Counted from the stretch's first letter, positions 51,272 through 61,700 are shown. The stretch is DNA of 64,000 nucleotides from Oceanospirillum sp048268485 (GCA_048268485.1 JBLWVL010000015.1:13771-77770), one strand, 5' to 3'. Notes: generated from the sequence alone by a model not told the origin. Numbers and translations are program-made.

Positions 51272-52831
51272 ATGTTAGACGGTATCTTAACGGGTCTGGG
51301 CACCGCAGTAATGCCCATGAATCTGCTGATGGTTTTCATTGGCTGTTTTGTCGGAACCTTTATCGGCATGCTGCCGGGTCTCGGACCTATTTCAGCTATC
51401 GCCCTGATGATTCCAATTACTTATGGTCTGGAGCCTTCATCAGGCATCATTCTGATGGCCGGGGTTTACTATGGAGCGATTTTTGGCGGCTCTACCTCCT
51501 CTATTCTGATTAACGCACCTGGGTGTTCCAGTACCGTAGTGACCGCGTTTGACGGTTATCCGATGGCTCAGAAAGGTCAGGCGGGTAAAGCACTGGCTCT
51601 GGCAGCCTATGCCTCTTTTACCGGTGGTACGATTTCAGCCATTTTCCTTTTAGTGGCAGCACCGGCTCTGGCCAGCGTATCCCTGAGCTTTCAGTCCGCC
51701 GATTACTTTGCCCTGATGGTTCTTGGCCTGACCGCTGTTGCGGCCTTTTCCGGCAAAGGTCAGGTGATTAAAGCGCTGCTGATGACGGTTCTGGGTCTGA
51801 TGATCTCAACCGTGGGCACCGACCGCTCCACCGGTGTTGAGCGTTTCACCTTCGGCAATATCGATCTGATGGACGGTATCAGCTTCCTGCTGCTGGCGAT
51901 GGCTACCTTTGCTCTGGCAGAAGTGGTGATGGCAGTACTGAAGCGTGATCACCTGAAAGAAGAAGAAAACCAAACCGACTCCAGTCAGATCGGCAGCATG
52001 GCGGTCACCAAAGAAGAAGTGAAAGAAGTTGCACCAACCGCGCTGCGTTCTTCGGTTCTGGGCTTTATTGTCGGTGTTCTGCCTGGTGCCGGTGCGACAA
52101 TCGCTGCATTTCTGGCCTATGGTATGGAACGTAATCTGGCCAGTGCGAAAGAGAAACTGAAGTTTGGTTTTGGTTCTCTACGTGGTCTGGTCGCCCCTGA
52201 AGCCGCGAATAACGCATCATCTTCCGGCTCTTTTGTACCTCTGCTGACACTGGGTATTCCGGGTTCCGGCACCACGGCTATTATGCTGGGTGCACTGATC
52301 GCTTACGGTATTCAGCCGGGTCCTCGCATGATGATCGATAACCCGGACGTGTTCTGGTCGGTGATTGTGTCCATGTACATCGGCAATATTGTTCTGCTGA
52401 TTCTGAACCTGCCGCTGATCCCGTATATCTCTAAGCTACTGATGATTCCACGTACCGTACTGGTGCCGATGATTCTCTTCTTTGCGATTACCGGGGTGTA
52501 TCTGGTCTCGTTCAACACCTTCGATATCATCATGATGGTGGCGTTCTGTATGGCAGCGATTGGCCTGCGAATGCTGAACTTCCCGATGGCACCGCTGCTG
52601 CTGGGTTTTGTGCTGGGAGGCCTGATGGAGAACAACCTGCGCCGCGCACTGATGATCTCAGACGGTAGCCTATCCTTCCTGTGGGAGCGCCCGATTACCC
52701 TGACGATCGTTTGCATTACCGCACTGGTTCTGACGGCTCCTGTGGTTCAGATGCTACTGCAGAAAAAACGTGACAAGGCGGTTTTGGCTGAGGTGAAAGA
52801 GAGTGAAAGCCGCAACGGTGAATTATTCTGA
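51272..52831 (+). CDS. tctA: TctA large membrane subunit
   Basis: The 519-residue multi-helix permease has the TctA signatures GTFIGMLPGLGPISAIALMI and IGVLPGAGATIAAFL-like repeats (VGVLPGAGATIAAFLAYGME), and GAIFGGSTSSILINAPG. It translocates the carboxylate bound by TctC, coupled to the membrane ion gradient. GGAGG is directly upstream. Confidence 0.93.
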   Translation: MLDGILTGLGTAVMPMNLLMVFIGCFVGTFIGMLPGLGPISAIALMIPITYGLEPSSGIILMAGVYYGAIFGGSTSSILINAPGCSSTVVTAFDGYPMAQKGQAGKALALAAYASFTGGTISAIFLLVAAPALASVSLSFQSADYFALMVLGLTAVAAFSGKGQVIKALLMTVLGLMISTVGTDRSTGVERFTFGNIDLMDGISFLLLAMATFALAEVVMAVLKRDHLKEEENQTDSSQIGSMAVTKEEVKEVAPTALRSSVLGFIVGVLPGAGATIAAFLAYGMERNLASAKEKLKFGFGSLRGLVAPEAANNASSSGSFVPLLTLGIPGSGTTAIMLGALIAYGIQPGPRMMIDNPDVFWSVIVSMYIGNIVLLILNLPLIPYISKLLMIPRTVLVPMILFFAITGVYLVSFNTFDIIMMVAFCMAAIGLRMLNFPMAPLLLGFVLGGLMENNLRRALMISDGSLSFLWERPITLTIVCITALVLTAPVVQMLLQKKRDKAVLAEVKESESRNGELF

Positions 52832-53044
52832 TTGCGCCCAAATAACTTGAAAAGTCAGTGTGTTAGACCTCACTGACCGACTTAAGCTGAAATCAAAAGA
52901 TAAACCGGCACCAGTTTGATGCTGTTTTAAAAAGCCCAGGAACTTTTAGCCACCAAAGCATCTAAAGCATCGTTGCCCACCTGCATTGATCTCTCATCAG
53001 GTGGGTTACATTCGGAATGGGTCGAGCATTCGTGCTCACTTTTG

Positions 53045-53076
53045 GCCGGTATCCTATCAGGAGCCCGGCTTTTTTT
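53045..53076 (+). terminator. Terminator of tctCBA
   Basis: Two stacked stems, GCCGG/CCGGC outside and TCCT/AGGA inside, with a 3-base loop and seven T residues after. It lies about 213 bases past the tctA stop codon. A second hairpin with a TTCG loop (53024-53037) and a CCCACCTG/CAGGTGGG dyad (52976-53005) come before it. Confidence 0.8.
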
Positions 53077-53100
53077 GTGCCTGAAAACTGTGTAGAGTCG

Positions 53101-53919
53101 CTACTTCAAGCGGTAGCGACGCTCAGGACGGCCAACGGTACCGTAGCTGACATCCGCCTGCAAAACCGCGCAACTTACCAGATACTCCAGATAACGCCTG
53201 GCCGTGGTTCGACTGACCCCCACCATCAGTCCCAGCGTTTCTGCATTCACGGCTTCATCCCGGTCGGAATTAAAAGCAGCAGTAATCTTATCCAGTGTCA
53301 GCGCATCAATTCCCTTGGGCAGGTTCTTCTGCCCAACACTACCTTCGCTATGTTCTGAGGCTTCAGCGGCAGCGCCCATTTCCGGAGCATGACTTGCCAT
53401 CTCACTACGGGGCAGCAGTTGATCCACATCCTGTTGCGCCAGACTGGAGTCCTGCTGTACCAGTGCCTCCAGCTGCTGTCTGTGACGACTGTAGTTCTGT
53501 AGTGCAGCCTGTAAGCGATCGAATACCAAAGGCTTGAGGATATAATCAAAAACCCCACCGCGCAGTGCCGCCTGCAGAGTAGAAGCTTCTTTAGCGGCCG
53601 TCACCAGAATCACATCGGTAGCCTGATTACGACCACGCAGCTCCTGGAGCAGTTCAAGACCCGTGCCTTCGGGAAAGTGAATATCCAGCAGGATCAGGTC
53701 CGGCTGCAAAATCTCGGTCAGGTCCCGGGCTTCATCCAGGGTCAAAGCGATCCCTTCAACGACGAAGCCGGGAATCTTCTCAATAAAGCGTTGTTGTATC
53801 TCAGCAATACGACGATCATCTTCCACAATCACAATACGATAAAGAGCAGGCTTATCACCTGATGGCAAGGCAGAGCTGTCTTTGGGTGGGCTGCCCACTG
53901 TCGGAAAAACCTGTGTCAT
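53101..53919 (-). CDS. CitB/DpiA-type response regulator
   Basis: The 272-residue regulator has a receiver domain at about 28-150 with phospho-Asp in LILLDIHFPEGTG and the Lys in ILKPLVF, and a C-terminal HTH region (about 205-265; VSRTTARRYLEYLVS). This arrangement matches the CitB/DcuR/DpiA class. It is encoded on the opposite strand to tctCBA, its probable target. Confidence 0.9.
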   Translation of the reverse strand: MTQVFPTVGSPPKDSSALPSGDKPALYRIVIVEDDRRIAEIQQRFIEKIPGFVVEGIALTLDEARDLTEILQPDLILLDIHFPEGTGLELLQELRGRNQATDVILVTAAKEASTLQAALRGGVFDYILKPLVFDRLQAALQNYSRHRQQLEALVQQDSSLAQQDVDQLLPRSEMASHAPEMGAAAEASEHSEGSVGQKNLPKGIDALTLDKITAAFNSDRDEAVNAETLGLMVGVSRTTARRYLEYLVSCAVLQADVSYGTVGRPERRYRLK

Positions 53920-54050
53920 ACGTCTTGGTAACCTTTTCTTATCTGCCCTTCGCTGACTCCATACGGCCTCTCTGAAGAGCTCTTTTATTGGCTTGTGCTT
54001 TGATTATCAGGGCATCGCTGTCATATGTCCGGATTATAACCTGTAGTAAC

Positions 54051-55724
54051 TTAAGCTTCCGGTTTTACCACTTGTTTGGGAACATAAACCACTGCCCGGG
54101 TTCCCTTTGGCTCCAGTGGCTCCAGGGCGATCTCTCCCTGCAGACGCTTCAGCGCCTGCGCTACCAAATAAAGCCCATAGCCATGATTCTCACCCAGCTT
54201 ACTACTAACACCTTTTGAGAACAGTATGTCCGTCTGTTCCGGGTCAACCCCTTCGCCTTCATCTTCCACTTCAAAGATCAGATCATTGCCCAGATCTGTC
54301 ATGGAAAGTCGAATATGTTTAGCATTACCAGCGACCAGAGAAGCATCCATGGCATTATCCAGCAGATTAGCCAGGATCGTCACCAAAAGCTCTCTCGGCA
54401 GATCATCAGGAAGATCCTGCATCTGGCTTTCCGGATCGACCTCCAGCATCAGCCCCAACTCCCTGGCGCGATTATATTTACCCAGAATACACCCCGAAAG
54501 CACAGGGTCCGGTACAGCGGTCAGCAGAAAATGTAACAAAGTCTGATGATCCCGGGTTTCCTGGCCAATCAGTTCAATCGCCTGGTCCGTTGCTCCGATC
54601 TGAATCAGGCCGGCAATAGTATGTAGCTTGTTAGAATATTCGTGAGCCTGGCTGCGTAGGGTATCCGCATAGATCTGCATACGATTTAATTGATCTGTCA
54701 TCCTGTCCAGTTCATCTTTTAATCTGAAACTTGAAACAGCCCCGATAACTTTTTCCGGCCCATAACCACTGGCGTTTTGAAATAAAGGAATCCGGTTAAC
54801 CAATACGCGCTGCCCACCCACGATATCTTCTTTATCCAGAATAGGTTTACCGGTCTGTATCACCTGTAAAAGATCACTGTTGGCCTGAAAGTCACGAATA
54901 TTTCGCCCTAACATACTCTCCCTGGGATCAAGACCAAAAATGTTAAGCGCAGCCTCGTTGAAGGTTGTAATATCACCCTGAGGATTAATAGCAATAATAC
55001 CCTCTCTCACCGACTGCAGTGTTGCATTTCGCTCCTGAAAAAGGCGGGCAATTTCTTCAGGTTCAAAACCAAAAATAGCTCGCTTAAAATAGTCGCTGAT
55101 CAACTTAGCCAGGAACAGGCTGACCAGAACCGTTGCCGCTGAAAACCACCAGATCCCCGCCTGGTAATGCCCGACAACCTGATCTACCTGATTGAGCATA
55201 TAACCCACAGAGGTAATACCTATCACTTTCCGGGAGCCCCCCTGATCAGTGGAGAAAACCGGCACCTTGCCGCGCACCGAAGGCCCAAGGCTGCCGACGG
55301 CCTTTGAGACATACTCCTCACCTAACTCCAGTGCACGGGCGTTATCTCCTCCTACCATTTTTTTTCCGATTCTGTCCGGTAAGGGATGTGCGAAACGAAC
55401 GCCATTTTCATCTCCAACCACGATAAAGCGGGCACCAATGGCCGAACGCACCTCCTCCACCAAAGGCTGAATTTTACGGCTATCCTTCTCTTCCAGACCT
55501 TCCTGAATCTGTGGCAGACGAGCGACGGCACGGGCCACATCCAGAGCTTGCTGACCCATCTGAGTTTCCAGTGTTTGTGCGATAAAATTCAGAGAGACCG
55601 TTCCCATGGTCAAGGTCAGCAAGAGGGCAAACCCGCCCAGCAGAATCAGCATACGAGCCTGCAGATTAAGACGGAATGAAAAGCTCAGGGAACGGGAGAG
55701 AGAAAGGCGGGCGATGGAAGACAC
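54051..55724 (-). CDS. CitA/DpiB-type sensor histidine kinase
   Basis: The 557-residue kinase has two membrane helices (about 28-50 and 190-215) enclosing a periplasmic Cache/PAS sensor, a cytoplasmic PAS, and a kinase core with the H-box AHEYSNKLHTIAGLIQ (His in HEYSNKLH), N-box DNAMDASL and a G-box GVSSKLGENHGYGLYL. This is the citrate/C4-dicarboxylate sensor class. Start is GTG with GGAG six bases upstream. It precedes the regulator gene by 131 bases. Confidence 0.9.
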   Translation of the reverse strand: MSSIARLSLSRSLSFSFRLNLQARMLILLGGFALLLTLTMGTVSLNFIAQTLETQMGQQALDVARAVARLPQIQEGLEEKDSRKIQPLVEEVRSAIGARFIVVGDENGVRFAHPLPDRIGKKMVGGDNARALELGEEYVSKAVGSLGPSVRGKVPVFSTDQGGSRKVIGITSVGYMLNQVDQVVGHYQAGIWWFSAATVLVSLFLAKLISDYFKRAIFGFEPEEIARLFQERNATLQSVREGIIAINPQGDITTFNEAALNIFGLDPRESMLGRNIRDFQANSDLLQVIQTGKPILDKEDIVGGQRVLVNRIPLFQNASGYGPEKVIGAVSSFRLKDELDRMTDQLNRMQIYADTLRSQAHEYSNKLHTIAGLIQIGATDQAIELIGQETRDHQTLLHFLLTAVPDPVLSGCILGKYNRARELGLMLEVDPESQMQDLPDDLPRELLVTILANLLDNAMDASLVAGNAKHIRLSMTDLGNDLIFEVEDEGEGVDPEQTDILFSKGVSSKLGENHGYGLYLVAQALKRLQGEIALEPLEPKGTRAVVYVPKQVVKPEA

Positions 55725-55905
55725 AGGCGACTCCGGTCGTTCAGAGAAGGTTCAGCAATTAAAGTCAGGCAGGTAAAGCCAGACACAGACAGCACCTTCA
55801 CACAAAATAGGATTCAGGGCATAAGTTAAATCTCACCCTTAAAGTGCAAGTATGACAGAAAGTCAGCCACTTATTCAGGGCAGAAAACGAGCAACAAAAA
55901 GGCCA

Positions 55906-55930
55906 GCAGTGCTGGCCTTTGGCAGGTGCT
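55906..55930 (-). terminator. Terminator of nhaD
   Basis: AAAGGCCAGC/GCTGGCCTTT self-complementary hairpin with a tight loop and T-rich sequence on the minus strand, immediately past the nhaD stop codon. Confidence 0.8.
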
Positions 55931-55938
55931 TCTATCTG

Positions 55939-57189
55939 TCAGAACATCCAGTGACCCAATACCCAGGCTCCGGCATAACCGATGGTATAAGCAACCAGCA
56001 GTGGCAGAATAAAGCTTACATAGCGACCAAAAGTCAGGGCACCAATTTTGCTCATCATCACAATACCAGCAGCAGAACCAATCACCAGCAAAGACCCACC
56101 GACACCAACGGCATAAGTCAGCCCCATCCACTCCTGGGTGGTCATATTGATACCAGACTTCAGCACAGCCGCTGTTAACGGTACGTTATCAATACCTGCC
56201 GATAAGACGCCCATCATATAGTTCGCCAACACCGGTGGCATCAGTTCGTAGAGACTCACTAAGGATTCCAGAACACCGATCTCTTTCAGCATTCCCACCA
56301 GCAGCAAAATCCCTAAGAAGAAAAGCAGCGTTTCAAACTCAATCACCCGGATGTAATCCATAATCGGATCTTCATCGTCATCTTCAAAAAAGCGGGCCAC
56401 CAGAAACATCAGTGACATGCCAGCCAGGAAGGTCAGCATTGGCGGAATATGAAACAAGGCATTGAAAGCAATGGTAAGTAAAATAGTACTTAAAAATACC
56501 ACTGCGATAATCAGATCCACCTTGCGGATTGGGGTCATCCGCTTCTCAATAACAACATTACCTTTAAGGCCGAAAGAGAGCATCAGAGTCAGTACGATCA
56601 CACCCAGCAGCGCAGGCAGCGACAGATACAGCAGTTGCAGTACATTCACATGACCTGAGAGGAAAATCATCAGAGTGGTTACGTCACCGGTAATCAGGGC
56701 AACACCACCGGAATTCACCGCAAAAACTACCAGCGCAGCAAAACGCAGGGTCTTTTTCGCCTCAAGATTGAGAGAGAGTATCAACGCAGCAGATACCAGA
56801 GTGGCCGTAATGTTATCCGCAATGGAGGAGAAGACAAAACAGAACAGGCCGGTGAGTACCAACAGCATCTTTTCTGAGATACGCGAGGGTAAAAAAAGGT
56901 AGATCAGGTTTTGAATCAATCCCTTTTTATTCAGGTAGGCAACGAAGGTCATCGCAGCGACCAGAAATAGCCAGAGCTCGGCAATCTCAGATATGCTCTC
57001 AGACAAGCCCTTTTCGATACGTGCAAGGCCAGCTTCATTTTCAGGAAAGATAAACATCAACAGCCAGGAAACGGTCCCGAGAAACAGGGTCACCTTAGCT
57101 TTGTTGATATGGATTACTTCTTCAAAAACAACGCCTAACAGCGCTAAAAAAGCAAGCGCCAGCAGGATCGTATGCAGCAGTTCGGTCAT
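55939..57189 (-). CDS. nhaD: NhaD Na+/H+ antiporter
   Basis: The 416-residue, multi-helix inner-membrane protein of the ion transporter superfamily typical of marine bacteria has SSIADNITATLVSAALIL and AVNSGGVALITGDVTTLMIF, which hold the conserved acidic and polar transport residues. It expels Na+ or Li+ for protons. AAGG precedes the ATG. The gap to selO holds an 11-bp tandem duplication. Confidence 0.92.
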   Translation of the reverse strand: MTELLHTILLALAFLALLGVVFEEVIHINKAKVTLFLGTVSWLLMFIFPENEAGLARIEKGLSESISEIAELWLFLVAAMTFVAYLNKKGLIQNLIYLFLPSRISEKMLLVLTGLFCFVFSSIADNITATLVSAALILSLNLEAKKTLRFAALVVFAVNSGGVALITGDVTTLMIFLSGHVNVLQLLYLSLPALLGVIVLTLMLSFGLKGNVVIEKRMTPIRKVDLIIAVVFLSTILLTIAFNALFHIPPMLTFLAGMSLMFLVARFFEDDDEDPIMDYIRVIEFETLLFFLGILLLVGMLKEIGVLESLVSLYELMPPVLANYMMGVLSAGIDNVPLTAAVLKSGINMTTQEWMGLTYAVGVGGSLLVIGSAAGIVMMSKIGALTFGRYVSFILPLLVAYTIGYAGAWVLGHWMF

Positions 57190-57389
57190 TGGGGGCCTTC
57201 TTGATTGTTATCTTATTATTAGCTGCAGCCACAACCGCTGATTGCACGCACTCTGAATAAAGTGCCTGATAGGCAGGCTCATCAGCGGTCTATGATGCAG
57301 TGCGGCAAATTTTAGGACATTGATTATAGGCCTAAAAACCAAACAACGGGTATAGGCTTTGAGAGGTATTTTTTAACTGAGGCGACCTA

Positions 57390-57411
57390 CATACTCTTTG
57401 CATACTCTTTG
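57390..57411. repeat. 11-bp tandem duplication upstream of selO
   Basis: CATACTCTTTG occurs twice in direct tandem in the region where the selO promoter should lie. No function is evident. The 284-base gap between nhaD and selO otherwise shows only AT-rich promoter-like sequence. Confidence 0.8.
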
Positions 57412-57473
57412 GATAGAAAATTCCGACTAAAAAACTATGATATAAACTTAGCCTATTCAGAGAGAGCAGCATT

Positions 57474-58964
57474 TTGAGCATTCCCACAGGCTCTCAGCCG
57501 AACACCGCCACCCCGCTGAATCAACTACAGCTGACCCGTCATTACCGGCAGTTGCCAGACCATCACTATCAGTCCCTGACACCATCACCACTGAATAATC
57601 CCAGACTGATCAGCGTCAACCGCAATGTGGCGCAAAAACTGGGACTGGATCTGAGCTCTCTTAACCCTCAGGAACTGGCAGAGTTTGCCAGTGGTCAAAA
57701 GCTGTTCAACGGCAGTAAGCCTCTGGCAATGAAATACACGGGGCACCAGTTTGGAGTCTACAATCCACAACTGGGGGATGGTCGGGGTCTACTGCTGGGT
57801 GAACATCTCGGGCCGGATGGCATATTGAGGGATATTCATCTGAAAGGCGCGGGTAAAACCGCTTACTCCCGGTTTGGGGATGGCCGGGCTGTTTTACGGT
57901 CCAGCATTCGGGAGTATCTGGCCAGTGCAGCCATGGCAGGGCTGGGTATCCCAACCACTGAAGCACTCTGTATTGTGGGCTCCACGGATACCGTATTGCG
58001 AGAAGGCCTTCATCAGCCTTGCGCAACACTGCTGCGGGTGACACCCTGTCATATCCGATTTGGCCACTTTGAACACCTTTACCACAGCCGTAGATTCGAC
58101 GAACTCACCCAACTGACAAACTATGTGATCAATCGTTACTTTCCCAGGTCAGCCGAAACCGATAACCCACCGCTTGCACTGATTCGGGAGGTGATTCTCC
58201 GCAACGCTACCCTGGTCGCCCGCTGGCAGGCTTATGGCTTTGTGCACGGGGTGATGAACACCGACAACATGTCAATTATCGGTGAAACAATCGACTACGG
58301 CCCCTTTCAGTTTATGGATACATATAAAGCTGGCCTGGTAAGCAATCACTCCGATCATCAGGGGCGCTATGCCTTTAAACGTCAGCCGGATGCTATGCAC
58401 TGGAACTTACTCTGTTTGGCTCAATGTTTCATGCCTATGGTAGCCGATGATGAAAAAACGGCTCAGTCATTACTGGAAAATGAATTGCGGCACTTCTCAA
58501 AGGTCTATCAGCAGGAATACCTGACCCTGATGCGACAGCGTTTAGGCCTGCCGTCATATGAACAAGGCTCTGTCGAACAACAATATTCTGCACAGCGACT
58601 AAAAGATGCCGATGACCGTCAGCTGATCAAAGATCTCTGGCGTCTGCTGGAGGCTCAAAAAACAGATATAACCCTCTTTTTTCGGCTGCTTAGTGAAGTA
58701 CCAGCTCGCGAGCAACAGGATAAGCTGGCTAAGGTCTGTACCTATCCATCAGCTTTTGAACTTTGGCTGAAGCAATACCACCAGAGGGTCACAGAAGGCC
58801 ACCAACCAGAAGCAGAACGCCTGGCTAAGATGCAAAAGACAAATCCGGTTTACCTGCTCAGAAATCATATGGCTCAGGAAGCGATTGGGCAGGCTGAAAA
58901 AGGAGATATGACACGTATCAATGAGCTGCTGACGGTGCTGCAGACCCCCTTCAGCTATCAGTAA
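57474..58964 (+). CDS. selO: SelO/YdiU protein adenylyltransferase
   Basis: The 496-residue pseudokinase transfers AMP to Ser, Thr or Tyr of target proteins in redox stress responses. Motifs: KYTGHQFGVYNPQLGDGRGL, HLKGAGKTAYSRFGDGRA, and HGVMNTDNMSIIGETIDYGP carrying the metal-binding Asn and Asp. The start is TTG with GAGAG upstream; the next Met is too far inside. The C-terminus lacks the Cys or Sec seen in some SelO proteins. Confidence 0.9.
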   Translation: MSIPTGSQPNTATPLNQLQLTRHYRQLPDHHYQSLTPSPLNNPRLISVNRNVAQKLGLDLSSLNPQELAEFASGQKLFNGSKPLAMKYTGHQFGVYNPQLGDGRGLLLGEHLGPDGILRDIHLKGAGKTAYSRFGDGRAVLRSSIREYLASAAMAGLGIPTTEALCIVGSTDTVLREGLHQPCATLLRVTPCHIRFGHFEHLYHSRRFDELTQLTNYVINRYFPRSAETDNPPLALIREVILRNATLVARWQAYGFVHGVMNTDNMSIIGETIDYGPFQFMDTYKAGLVSNHSDHQGRYAFKRQPDAMHWNLLCLAQCFMPMVADDEKTAQSLLENELRHFSKVYQQEYLTLMRQRLGLPSYEQGSVEQQYSAQRLKDADDRQLIKDLWRLLEAQKTDITLFFRLLSEVPAREQQDKLAKVCTYPSAFELWLKQYHQRVTEGHQPEAERLAKMQKTNPVYLLRNHMAQEAIGQAEKGDMTRINELLTVLQTPFSYQ

Positions 58965-59004
58965 CAGCGCAGTAACAGCAATCTCAGTATGCAAGAGCAG
59001 CGAC

Positions 59005-59049
59005 AAAAAAACCCTCAAAGCTGAGTAACCAGCAATTGAGGGCGCTTTT
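59005..59049. terminator. Bidirectional terminator between selO and the chemoreceptor gene
   Basis: CCCTCAA/TTGAGGG stem with a 17-base loop, flanked by seven A residues on the left and a CTTTT run on the right, so it can serve both converging genes. Confidence 0.75.
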
Positions 59050-59096
59050 AAACACAGATTACCTAAACGGCGTTATTTCAGGCAGCCTGTGCAGCA

Positions 59097-61208
59097 TTAC
59101 ACCTTAAGACGGCTCAGCTGCTCATCCAGCAAACCAACAACCTGGGTCAGCTCCTGCCGGACACCATCAATCGTATGGGCCTGATCGTTCAGCTCTTTCG
59201 CAGTGTCACCTATGCCGACAACACTCTGGCTGATTTCATGATTCACCTGGCTTTGCTCTTCAGCTGCCGACGCCACCTGTACCGTATTGTCAGCAATAAG
59301 ATTAACCTGAGTAGCCAGATCTTTCAGGCTATCAACACTCTCAGCAATACTTTGGGTGGTCTCTTCTGAGCGGCTCTTATTTGCTTCAATCTGCTCTACT
59401 GCTTCAGCAACGTTGCTTTGTAAGCGTTTCACCAGCTCATTGATCTCTTCTGTAGACTTCTGAGTATTCGCAGCGAGCGTACGAACTTCATCAGCTACCA
59501 CAGCAAAGCCACGTCCCTGGTCTCCGGCACGGGCTGCTTCAATCGCCGCATTCAGGGCCAGTAAGTTTGTCTGCTCAGCAATATCCGAGATGGTATTTAC
59601 GATCTGGTTAATATCATCACTCCGGGCTGACACTTTGGCGATACGCTTACTATTCTCAGCCATGGCCTGAGCAATGGTCTGCACCTGTTCAACGCTATGA
59701 TCAAAGCTTGCCTGAGTGCTTTGCAGAATTTTCTCTGAAACCTGAGTACCTTCAGCACTGGTGGAAGCAAGGCGCGCAACTTCAGCACTGGTTGAGGCCA
59801 TCTCCTCCATTGCAGTGGCCACGCTGTCAGTTTCAGCGGTTTGCCGGGCGATGGTCTCTGACGTGATGGTTGTTGCTTCACTCAACAGGTTTGTCTGTTT
59901 CTGTACCTGTAAGCTTTGCTCCTGTAACGCAAGAATCATATCCCGAAGCTTAGCAATAAACTGGTTAATCCCCTGGCCTATTTCAATCAATTCCCGGTGA
60001 CTTTCAACCTTAAGTGTCTGTGTCAGATCACCATCAGCGCTACTAAGGTTAAGAACACGTTCACGCATCTGATTCAAAGGACGTGTAATCGTACCAACAA
60101 AAATAATGATGGCCGCCACAGCTAAGCCAATAATGACCACTGAAAATACCAGCAGGGTTCCCTGAGTATTACGTACATCTTTCTGCAGGTCTGCTTTAAG
60201 CTGGTTAACTCCGGCAAAAGCTACAGATTCAGGCACAGTTAATATCAGTCTCCATTGAGTATCCGGTGCTTCAATATGAACCGACTGATCTGCAATTAAT
60301 AATTGGTTATACCTGAAAATCTCACCATTTTTCCCCTGAACAGCATCCGAGAAATCCTGGTTGGCTTCTGTAAGCGGGCGAGAAAGCTTATCCGCATACT
60401 CACTACTGGCCACAATACGCCCCTTAGCTGTAATCAGATGCAGTTGCGCCCGCCCATCAAATAACCTTGAAGACATCTCTTTCATCATTTTCTGTAAAAC
60501 AGGTAAGTTAATGTCTGAGCCTGCAACCCCTACAAACTGCCCTTTACGCATCAGAGGTGTTACCAAGCTTGTCATCAGGACTTCATTACCGGGTTCTATC
60601 TCATAAAGATAAGGCTCTACTATGCATGGCTTATTGGTTTCGTAACTACACAGATACCATTCAGATTCCCGGTCCCCTAAATCATTGGGTGCCTCCGAAT
60701 ACTTAGAATCCGGGTCCTCAGTGACATAGTGTGTCAACGCACCGGCCTCACGAACCCAATAAGTCTCCAAGGTCCCTATCACCGTAGTGTGATCACCCGT
60801 TCCGAGCATTGCCGCATCATCATCACCGTAACCATTTTTCTCAAACTGAATATAAGAGGAGCTGATCAGAGGATTCGCCTCAAGAGCCTGGCGCACCATT
60901 ATCTGAACCTCATCACGACTCATTCGCTTATCCGGGTCATCAAGGCCTGCGCTAACAATTCTATTCATTGTAACCGGTGTATCAAAAGCCCGATTCATGT
61001 AGCTGCTGACCTCAGTACTGACACGGTATGACGCCTGCCTGAGAATACTGAAAACCCGCTCACGACTGGACACTGAAATCTGACTGACAACCTCATCAGA
61101 AGTATGTTTCATAGCATTACTGGCAACCCATGACAGTCCACCTAAAGCGAGTACAAGCAGTAGTAAAGAGAACAAAAGAAGTTTATTTCGTAACGACCAT
61201 GTTTTCAT
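59097..61208 (-). CDS. Methyl-accepting chemotaxis protein (double-Cache, HAMP)
   Basis: The protein of about 703 residues has an N-terminal helix (LLLFSLLLLVLALGGLSW), a large periplasmic dCache sensor (about 35-345, with WYLCSYE and YLYEIEPGNE), a second helix (TLLVFSVVIIGLAVAAIIIF), a HAMP domain and an MCP signalling domain with the canonical tip LLALNAAIEAARAGDQGRGF. No C-terminal CheR pentapeptide is seen. Start sites at 61208 or 61223 both have weak ribosome sites. It is alone, with no che genes near it. Confidence 0.9.
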   Translation of the reverse strand: MKTWSLRNKLLLFSLLLLVLALGGLSWVASNAMKHTSDEVVSQISVSSRERVFSILRQASYRVSTEVSSYMNRAFDTPVTMNRIVSAGLDDPDKRMSRDEVQIMVRQALEANPLISSSYIQFEKNGYGDDDAAMLGTGDHTTVIGTLETYWVREAGALTHYVTEDPDSKYSEAPNDLGDRESEWYLCSYETNKPCIVEPYLYEIEPGNEVLMTSLVTPLMRKGQFVGVAGSDINLPVLQKMMKEMSSRLFDGRAQLHLITAKGRIVASSEYADKLSRPLTEANQDFSDAVQGKNGEIFRYNQLLIADQSVHIEAPDTQWRLILTVPESVAFAGVNQLKADLQKDVRNTQGTLLVFSVVIIGLAVAAIIIFVGTITRPLNQMRERVLNLSSADGDLTQTLKVESHRELIEIGQGINQFIAKLRDMILALQEQSLQVQKQTNLLSEATTITSETIARQTAETDSVATAMEEMASTSAEVARLASTSAEGTQVSEKILQSTQASFDHSVEQVQTIAQAMAENSKRIAKVSARSDDINQIVNTISDIAEQTNLLALNAAIEAARAGDQGRGFAVVADEVRTLAANTQKSTEEINELVKRLQSNVAEAVEQIEANKSRSEETTQSIAESVDSLKDLATQVNLIADNTVQVASAAEEQSQVNHEISQSVVGIGDTAKELNDQAHTIDGVRQELTQVVGLLDEQLSRLKV

Positions 61209-61229
61209 AAATAGGGATCTCATTAGCAA

Positions 61230-61569
61230 TCAGGGTTATTCACTACGCAGAGTCAGAATCGTATTTAGCGCAGTCAGGTTTGTAGACCATACCGCCAAGA
61301 TACATAACGTTACATGATGGAGGTAAGACATATTCGCTATACCTAAAAAAGAGTATTACAAACTAAGTCTCTTATAAAGTTTAGCAGCTGATTATGACTT
61401 TGCTGTTAACTAAGCATATAAACCATGACAGTTTGCTTACAGAAACCTAATAAGAAAGCGCGGTTTTAGTGCAGACACATAATTATTACGAACACACAGC
61501 TATTGCGAACAACAGACCAAACAGAATAGGTGAGAATAGATAGTTGTACCGAAGAATATCAAAAACGAA
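61230..61569. other. AT-rich gap between the chemoreceptor and tRNA genes
   Basis: No gene-like frame is visible. It should contain the promoter of the chemoreceptor gene; I found no clear sigma-28 (TAAA-N15-GCCGATAA) site on the minus strand. Confidence 0.4.
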
Positions 61570-61602
61570 AAAGCCCGCTAACTCATTGAGTTAGCGGGCT
61601 TT
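61570..61602 (-). terminator. Terminator of the tRNA-Ser gene
   Basis: AAAGCCCGCTAACTCA and its exact inverted copy form a long stem nearly without loop, with T-rich sequence after it on the minus strand. It ends the tRNA transcript 9 bases after the CCA. Confidence 0.85.
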
Positions 61603-61610
61603 AGAATTCG

Positions 61611-61700
61611 TGGCGGAGAGGGAGGGATTCGAACCCTCGATACCTTGCGGTATACACACTTTCCAGGCGTGCGCCTTCGACCACTCGGCCACCTCTCCGC
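61611..61700 (-). tRNA. tRNA-Ser(GGA)
   Basis: The 90-base class II tRNA on the minus strand has an acceptor stem GCGGAGAG paired with CTCTCCGC, a long variable arm (GTATACCGCAAGGTATC), TTCGAATC in the T-loop, and encoded CCA. The anticodon loop CTGGAAA gives anticodon GGA, reading UCC and UCU serine codons. Confidence 0.97.

Noticed and set aside
61209..61610. Sigma-28 flagellar promoter for the membrane chemoreceptor
   Set aside because: A TAAAGTTT sequence is present in the gap, but it points away from the gene and has no matching GCCGATAA at the right distance.
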